Shown here: positions 58,247 through 64,000 of the stretch, piece by piece
Layout of the letters: every line of letters starts with the position of its first letter
How positions within the stretch are numbered: the stretch's first letter is position 1
Source: Haberlea rhodopensis
Taxonomy: Eukaryota > Streptophyta > Magnoliopsida > Lamiales > Gesneriaceae
Length of the DNA: 64,000 nucleotides
Direction: 5' to 3'
Assembly (NCBI GenBank): GCA_907163345.1
Contig: CAJQUN010000055.1
Coordinates: 4,216,001 to 4,280,000 of the forward strand
Translations under genes and position numbers: made by a program
The notes under the pieces: generated by a model
Databases searched by the model: none
The model's input: only the letters and a program-made list of their open reading frames with translations
What the model was told of the DNA's origin: nothing

Positions 58247-58870
58247 GCTATATTGACTGGCGATGGTTCTTGCCGCCATGTATATTGATAGCGATGGTTC
58301 ATGCCGCTATATTGACTGGCGATGGTTCTTGCAGCCATGTATATTGATAGCGATGGTTCATGCCGCTATATTGACTGGCGATGGTTCTTGCCGCCATGTA
58401 TATTGATAGCGATGGTTCATGCCGCTATATTGACTGGCGATGGTTCTTGCCGCCATGTATATTGATAGCGATGGTTCATGCCGCTATATTGACTGGCGAT
58501 GGTTCTTGCCGCCATGTATATTGATAGCGATGGTTCATGCCGCTATATTGACTGGCGATGGTTCTTGCCGCCATGGATATTGACTGGCGATGGTTCATGC
58601 CGCTATATTGACTGGCGATGGTTCTTGCCGCCATGTATATTGATAGCGATGGTTTATGCCGCTATATTGACTGGCGATGGTTCTTGCCGCCATGTATATT
58701 GATAGCGATGGTTCATGCCGCTATATTGACTGGCGATGGTTCTTGCCGCCATGGATATTGATAGCGATGGTTTATTCCGCTATATTGACTGGCGATGGTT
58801 CTTGCCGCCATGTATATGGATAGCGATGGTTCATTCCGCTATATTGATTGTCGATGGTTCTTGCCGCCGG
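58247..58870. repeat. 59-bp tandem repeat array in element G
   Basis: About 10.5 copies of a 59-bp unit containing TATATTGACTGGCGATGG, TTCTTGCCGCCATGTATATT and GATAGCGATGGTTCATGCCG. Copies differ by only a few bases, so the array is recent. Decayed units continue to about 59110. Open frames across it are repeat artefacts. Confidence 0.93.
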
Positions 58871-59110
58871 ATATATTGCTAGCGATGCCTCTTTCCGCTA
58901 TTATGTGGACGATGATTCATGCTCAGGTGTATGGCGAGGTTTCATGCCACTTATTATATGACGAGGTATCATGCCGTCGATTCTATTGCGATGGATTGTG
59001 CCGCTATGTACTCAGCACAGGATTTTGCCGCCTTCGAGCGATGGGCGCTGACTACGTACTATTATTGAGCGACGGAGACAGGTATGCCGCTATATTGATA
59101 GCGATGAGGT

Positions 59111-61509
59111 ATGGCATATTACTTGTGTTAGCATTATTGTGGATACTATGTGTTGCTATATATATGCCATGTGTTTGACGATGAGATTATGGATGTCGTG
59201 TATCGACATGTACCGTCATATGTTTGACGATGTTAGTTGGATGTCATATGTTGACATATGCCGTCACGGGATGATGACGACATAGTTGATGTTCTATGTA
59301 GACGTGTAGCGTCGTTTTGATGATTAATACATTTATGTTATGTATTTGGTTATATGGTTTGAGTGCCTTGGTGGGCACATGGTAGTGTCTGAGTCACTAG
59401 TTGACGAGACCATTATGCTGAGGAAGTTGCTCGAGGAACTATTGGGTGCGCCGTATAGGAATTATACCGCAGCACATATTCGAAGTATATAATTGTCGAG
59501 CAATGATACCCTTGGGTATGCTCGTTGGTTTGGCTAGGGCCAAGTGATTGGTGGTAAGAGTAGTCATTGAGGAAACTACTCGCTTGTGTTGTGATGTAGG
59601 GTAGACATGGTTGCACCCACCCTGAGGGTGTGGGATAAGTCTTAACGGATTACAACTGCATCATAAGTGAGCAAGGACACCGGGTTGTCCATTGTGCTTG
59701 GTATTTTAGAGATATGTCGGGCGATGACCCATTACTCTAACGGTTTGTACGGTATGGCATACCGAGATGGAACATATGGTTTGTTGGTGGGCTTGATTGA
59801 GCCTATGGAGACAACGTTTTGCTAGCCAGATATTGGGGGAATGATATAGTGTAATTGTTGGAGCCATGATACTGCACGATGGAACAGAGTTTGGTGAATC
59901 GTATGATGATACGATGAAGGCTTTTGGCAGGCTTTTGATTGTTCCTTTGTAGCATGATGTTGAGGCATGTGACACCCCATGAGAACGTTTATACGTCTAT
60001 TGTGTTGAGGGATTTGTCTGGGGCAGCTCATAATGTTGGAGTACCAACAAGAGAGTCATCAGGTCGTTATTGACTCGATCTGAGGGAACCCGTGCACTTG
60101 GGATGCAATGGGTGTTATTGTATCCATCTTTCCGAACGGTGGTTCGAGACTAGTAGATCTTGAGTTCGATAACACTTCCCTTGTGGGGAAGAAGGTAGTA
60201 TTATACCTATTTGGGAATCTTTGAAAGATTTGGTAAGTTGGTACGTGTGGTGTTGATTTTGGGAATCACGCCGTGTTGTTGATCGTCGATTATCATTCTC
60301 CACTGCATAGGGAATGACTCAGAATTGACAGTTGTGTTTGGGACTTAGGGGTATGTTGTAGATACCCGAGCCGAGTGCCTTGATTATGCATGCGATGTCA
60401 GTACTTAGGCAGGTATACTGGTGAGTATACAGATGCCAGTTATTGATTTTCTTTCTGTCAAGCATAGAGTTATGCTATTTTTGGATGGTTAAATATCTGG
60501 TGAGAGATATGGAACACCTTGAGATTGGGAATCTCTATGGCACGATAATTATGAGGAACAATCGTGAAGTTAGTTGACTCCCTTGAAGAGGGATTATCTT
60601 GTGTGGGTTAAGGTATTTCCTTATTGGTGTTTCCTCCGAGTTATGAGATAGCCTTCCCAAGTTTGGATTGTTAAATCCTAGGATTATCAAGGGATGGCAG
60701 GAATTCGGATTTATTGGGTGTCGCTGTCGACACAAGCGTTGAAGATGCAATGTGTTTATTGCATGTCCTTCCAGGATTTGAACTCTGTGGAGTCTCGATG
60801 GTTTATTTATGATCAGGATGTGATCCTTGGATTATCCGGAGGTGGACATCTTGTGAGATGTCTTTTGTGTGAATCTGTGGCCGTGAGTTGCCCAAATTGA
60901 GTTGCAATGATGCGACTGCTCATTCGATGGAGGAAGTATGAAAGTGGAGACCAGGTTTGGTATGTGTACATCGTGGCATACTAGTGTTTTCCTCGTAACG
61001 ATGTATGTTAGACATCGTGAATCATGATAGAGATGTCATTGGATGAGATCTACGATAGAATCGGGAGCGATTCGAATCCTTGCAGTTTCAGTTGTCTAAC
61101 TGCTTTTGGGTTGTTAGCGTTGAGTGGTGTTGACGCTCTTTGACGTTATGATGGATTTGGAAGTCTATTCCACTCCAGAGATTGACACGAGGTCAACGCT
61201 CTCACGGTTGAGGTGTCATTCAGGGTGCGTTCTTACTAGTTGTATTAGAACTGGGGATGACTGTCTGATTTACAGTCGTAAATATTGGTTGTTTTGCAGT
61301 CATGAGGGACTGACTTTTGGGATGACCCGCATCGAGGTACGTTTTGCCTCTTGGGTGATATGTTGATTTTGATATGTCGCTCTGTTTCAGAGTTCGATGT
61401 GAGGTAAGTATTCTCGAGGTTTTTTAAGACGATTCTGATATGGTCAGGAATCGAGGTTATGACTTCATGTAGTTGTGTAGCCCGGGTGTCACGTGATACA
61501 CCGGTGCTA
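59111..61509 (+). other. Element G interior, unrecognised
   Basis: About 2.4 kb without motifs I can assign. A few TATGTTTGACGATG and GACGATGTTAG repeats lie near 59170-59290. The composition is less AT-rich than the interior of E. Short open frames such as 60694-60900 have no recognisable domain. Confidence 0.5.
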
Positions 61510-61543
61510 ATTTCGAGGACGAAATTCTTTTAGTGGGGGATAT
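61510..61543 (+). other. Element G pre-PPT hairpin and polypurine tract
   Basis: ATTTCG-AGGA-CGAAAT (61510-61525), then TTTTAGTGGGGGATAT directly before the 3' LTR. Confidence 0.85.
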
Positions 61544-64000
61544 TGTGATGACCAGAGATTAGGGATGTTAATCCCGGAGTGTTAATAACCCGTAAAGTTG
61601 TTTTACGTGGCAAATTGGAGTTTAATCGAGGTGTTGGGCCCTCCGGGCTCGTCTATTTGAGTAGTTGGGATCGTTGGATCCCGAGGTTGAGATCGTATTC
61701 TCATTTCGGTGAAAATCTGTGAGTTGGGTTTTTAGTGTGACTCGGAATCTCGGGTGCTTAGTGTGGGCACCGGTAGGGGGTTTTTGAGTTAGAGAGAGAG
61801 TTTTTGAAAACAGATGATTTTTAATGAATCATGATGTATTTGTGGGGCTATTAGTATTTTGGGGTATTTTTGCTATAAATACCATTTGAACCCGAGATTT
61901 TAATTGGAAAAATCATTTCAGCCCTTTCCTCCTCTCTCTCCCGCGCCGCGCTGCCACCCGCTTTTCCCCAGACCCACGCCGCTTCAGGCGCTTCGCCCGC
62001 CGCCGTCCGGCCGCCGGGCTTCGTCTCGACGAGACGCAGCTATCCCCTCCGTCAATTCTAAGTTTCGTCGCGTTTTGAAGTCGAATTTTGCGAAAGTGCG
62101 CCGATCCCCAATTTCTAGGGTTCTTCGATTTTGGTCCGATTTCTTCCGATTTTCGATTGGGTAACCTCCCTTGCCCCTTTTTCGTCGTTGTTGTGTTATT
62201 CCCTGCCAATTTTGTGTTCGATTTGTTCGAATTAGTGCTGTTGGTGGGATTGGTTCGAATTTTTTTGGATGTATGGGTGAAGTGGGTTCGAAAATTGTGA
62301 TTTTTGGCAAGGGTGTGGCGATTCTTGTTATGGGTCGTTTATTACATGCTTTAGTTGTATAAGGATGCTTATTGTGTTCGAATTTTAGGGGTTTGGATTT
62401 CGAATTTTGGGGTTTTGGCATGTGGGGCGATTATTCATGTTGTTGATTTATTAATTCATGTTTTAGATGAATTAAGGTGCTTGATTGGGCTCGAATTGTG
62501 GAGTGAGGGTTCGAAAAATTATTGGGGAGTTCTTGAGCAATTTTCGATATTGTTTCATTCGATTTCCCTCCCTGTATATGCCCTGCCCCGGGTCTTGTAA
62601 ATGGTAAATTGTCGTGAGTTGACAATAATTTTCTATATAAGGGTTATGGGTGTGCTTGAGCATGGGTTGCATGTTCGTAATTAATTGTGAATTAATTTAT
62701 CGTGTTAGCACATCGTTCCTCGGAGCATGGAACTCGAGCAAGGTTTGGCTCGGACTTCGGAAATTTAAGGTACGTGCGACGTACGAGCATTACTTTATAT
62801 GAGAGCATTTGTGAAATGCATGATGTATATCGACTTCATCGGTGGTTGTGCGCATGGCTATATTTATGTGTTTATATATATGGGGTACTGAGTCTATATG
62901 ACTATTGTACGGCATTTGAGATGCCTGAGAATGATCGTGGGATCATGTACTCATTATAAGACATGTGAGATGTCTAGGTATAATGGAAAATTGGTAAAAT
63001 AAATGCTAGGCATTTGAGCTATCTATGATTGATAGCGAAATTGAGAACTCAGTACTAGATATTGAGATATCTATATTTGTATGTATAATGAACTTGGAAT
63101 CATTGATTATTGATACTTGAGAATCAGGCATGCTATGAGTTAAATCAATGTGTTGATTTACTGATTTATGAGATTTGATGAGTTTGATGATTGTGAGAAC
63201 AGGGACAGTACACGGAATCCCGGATGAGGATGTTGCCATCCAGGGAGTATCATTTAAAATTCATTAGTATTTACTTTTGTTGTAAATTATGAATTTCATT
63301 ATTGTGATTATGGGATTTTGTTTATTGGTATGCTCACCCCGTTGGGGGCTGTCTCTGTTGGGGCAGGTGAACAGGTGCATCGATGGCTATGGAGCTGGGC
63401 TCGAGCTGTTGATTGGATGCACTCACAGGATCGTGGTACCAGGGCTTGATGGAGCACGGTATCGTATAGAGTACTTATATACACCCGAGGTTTATATACA
63501 CATTTATGATGCTCGCTTGTGAGCATGGATATTCTTGTATATGGGTTGTATATAAAGGCATGAGCCTTTCTCTCTTTCATTATATGTTGCATGCAATTGT
63601 GGTAGAATTGCTAATGATATGAGAGTCGTTAGTGTATTATGTGGGTGTTGAAACCCACTTTTGTCGTCTTATGTGTGGTGTCTTCCCGGGCTGGGAATTT
63701 ACTTGGTATTGCTGCATTCTGTTGAGTATTGTGTATTCCCTGGCCGGGAATTATATTATGTGTTGTGCTTTCATTTCGGGATAGCTCTATTTATGGGGAG
63801 ACTCTGCCCAAATTTTTATAAAAGTCCACAATGTAAAAGTGGTGTAAAGGGGATTGTAATGGGCGAACTTGATGAGTCTATATGTTGTTAGGATGATGAT
63901 CTCTTAACATGGCATATTAAAGAAAATTTTGTGATTGCCATTCAATGGTAAATCATCATTTGAGTTTCCCGATTGATTTTTATTGAAAGCATGTGCCACA
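61544..64000 (+). repeat. Element G 3' LTR (runs off the window)
   Basis: It matches 54779-57250 with few changes (for example GCCTCCCGC/GCCACCCGC, GTGAGTGGAC/GTGAGTTGAC and CATGCCATG/CATGCTATG). About 20 bp are missing in the CG-rich stretch near 62015. TATAAATA box at 61874-61881 and GTACGT hairpin at 62767-62789. The last roughly 70 bp and the right target duplication are outside the window. Confidence 0.93.

Larger units (their letters stand above)
57308..61543 (+). mobile_element. Element G internal region, non-coding
   Basis: After the primer site comes a leader to about 57460, then blocks that copy the end of an A/B-type LTR. These are ATGTCATGACATCTATAG, CACAGGGACAACCAGGTGGA, and GCTCATGGGTTGTGATTG followed by TTCCTGTAGG. 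Hairpin arrays run from 57803 to 59110. From there to 61500 I recognise nothing: no zinc knuckle, protease, RT or integrase motif in any frame. G therefore has the signals of a retrotransposon but no enzymes. Confidence 0.88.

Noticed and set aside
58499..58702. Repetitive open frames in the 59-bp array of G (and at 48429-48877 in F).
   Set aside because: The repeat unit happens to be open in some frames. Frames shift between units because 59 is not a multiple of three.
58247..58870. The regular 59-bp array as a CRISPR locus.
   Set aside because: The whole unit is repeated with no unique spacers, there are no cas genes, and the sequence is a plant retrotransposon interior.
60694..60900. A 68-codon frame inside G as a possible gene.
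   Set aside because: No domain, no conserved start context, and no similar frame elsewhere in the window. I left it as unrecognised interior.

Overview
This looks like repeat-dense nuclear DNA of a flowering plant. The evidence is one plant-type pentatricopeptide-repeat (PPR) gene, tRNA-iMet primer-binding sites, and stacked LTR retrotransposons of plant Ty3/gypsy chromovirus type (Tekay/Del-like: gag-protease-RT-RNaseH-integrase in one reading frame, with a C-terminal chromodomain). Ty1/copia and Athila/Tat-type relics are also present. I cannot name the species. I see no bacterial, organellar, CRISPR or RNA-gene signal.

Layout. (1) 1-16080: chromovirus A (tail of its 5' LTR, frameshifted gag-pol), an 83-bp Athila/Tat RT fragment, then an A-type LTR (5064-16080) split by the young, almost intact chromovirus B (5848-14813, target duplication ATTTT). 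(2) 16081-22889: the rest of the Athila/Tat RT and chromovirus C on the minus strand (3' LTR, decayed pol, no 5' end). (3) 22890-31679: chromovirus D with both LTRs, inserted in an older minus-strand LTR relic (I). (4) 32012-40551: element E, a complete LTR element with no recognisable gag or pol (target duplication GATGC), inside a 63-bp minisatellite of an LTR relic (J). (5) 41653-45259: an island with a copia relic, the PPR gene (minus strand, 42647-44827) and a second copia LTR relic. (6) 45260-48783: non-coding element F, cut off on its right. (7) 48784-53355: Athila/Tat-type LTR-like sequence holding H, a 3066-bp solo LTR with target duplication AAGGA. (8) 53356-54778: copia-like LTR, interrupted by G. 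(9) 54779-64000: non-coding LTR element G, whose 3' LTR runs off the window.

How the parts relate. A, B, C and D encode or once encoded the enzymes. E, F, G and H share LTR modules, primer-site type and the pre-PPT hairpin with them but encode nothing recognisable, so they are probably mobilised in trans. The most interesting material is structural and non-coding. Every LTR that is complete over the region has an invariant GTACGT/ACGTAC hairpin with a changing loop. Several families have dense clusters of the palindrome CGATCGATCG. Arrays of small CGCT/AGCG hairpins occur in the LTRs of the coding elements and in the interiors of the non-coding ones. An ATTTCG/CGAAAT hairpin precedes the polypurine tract.
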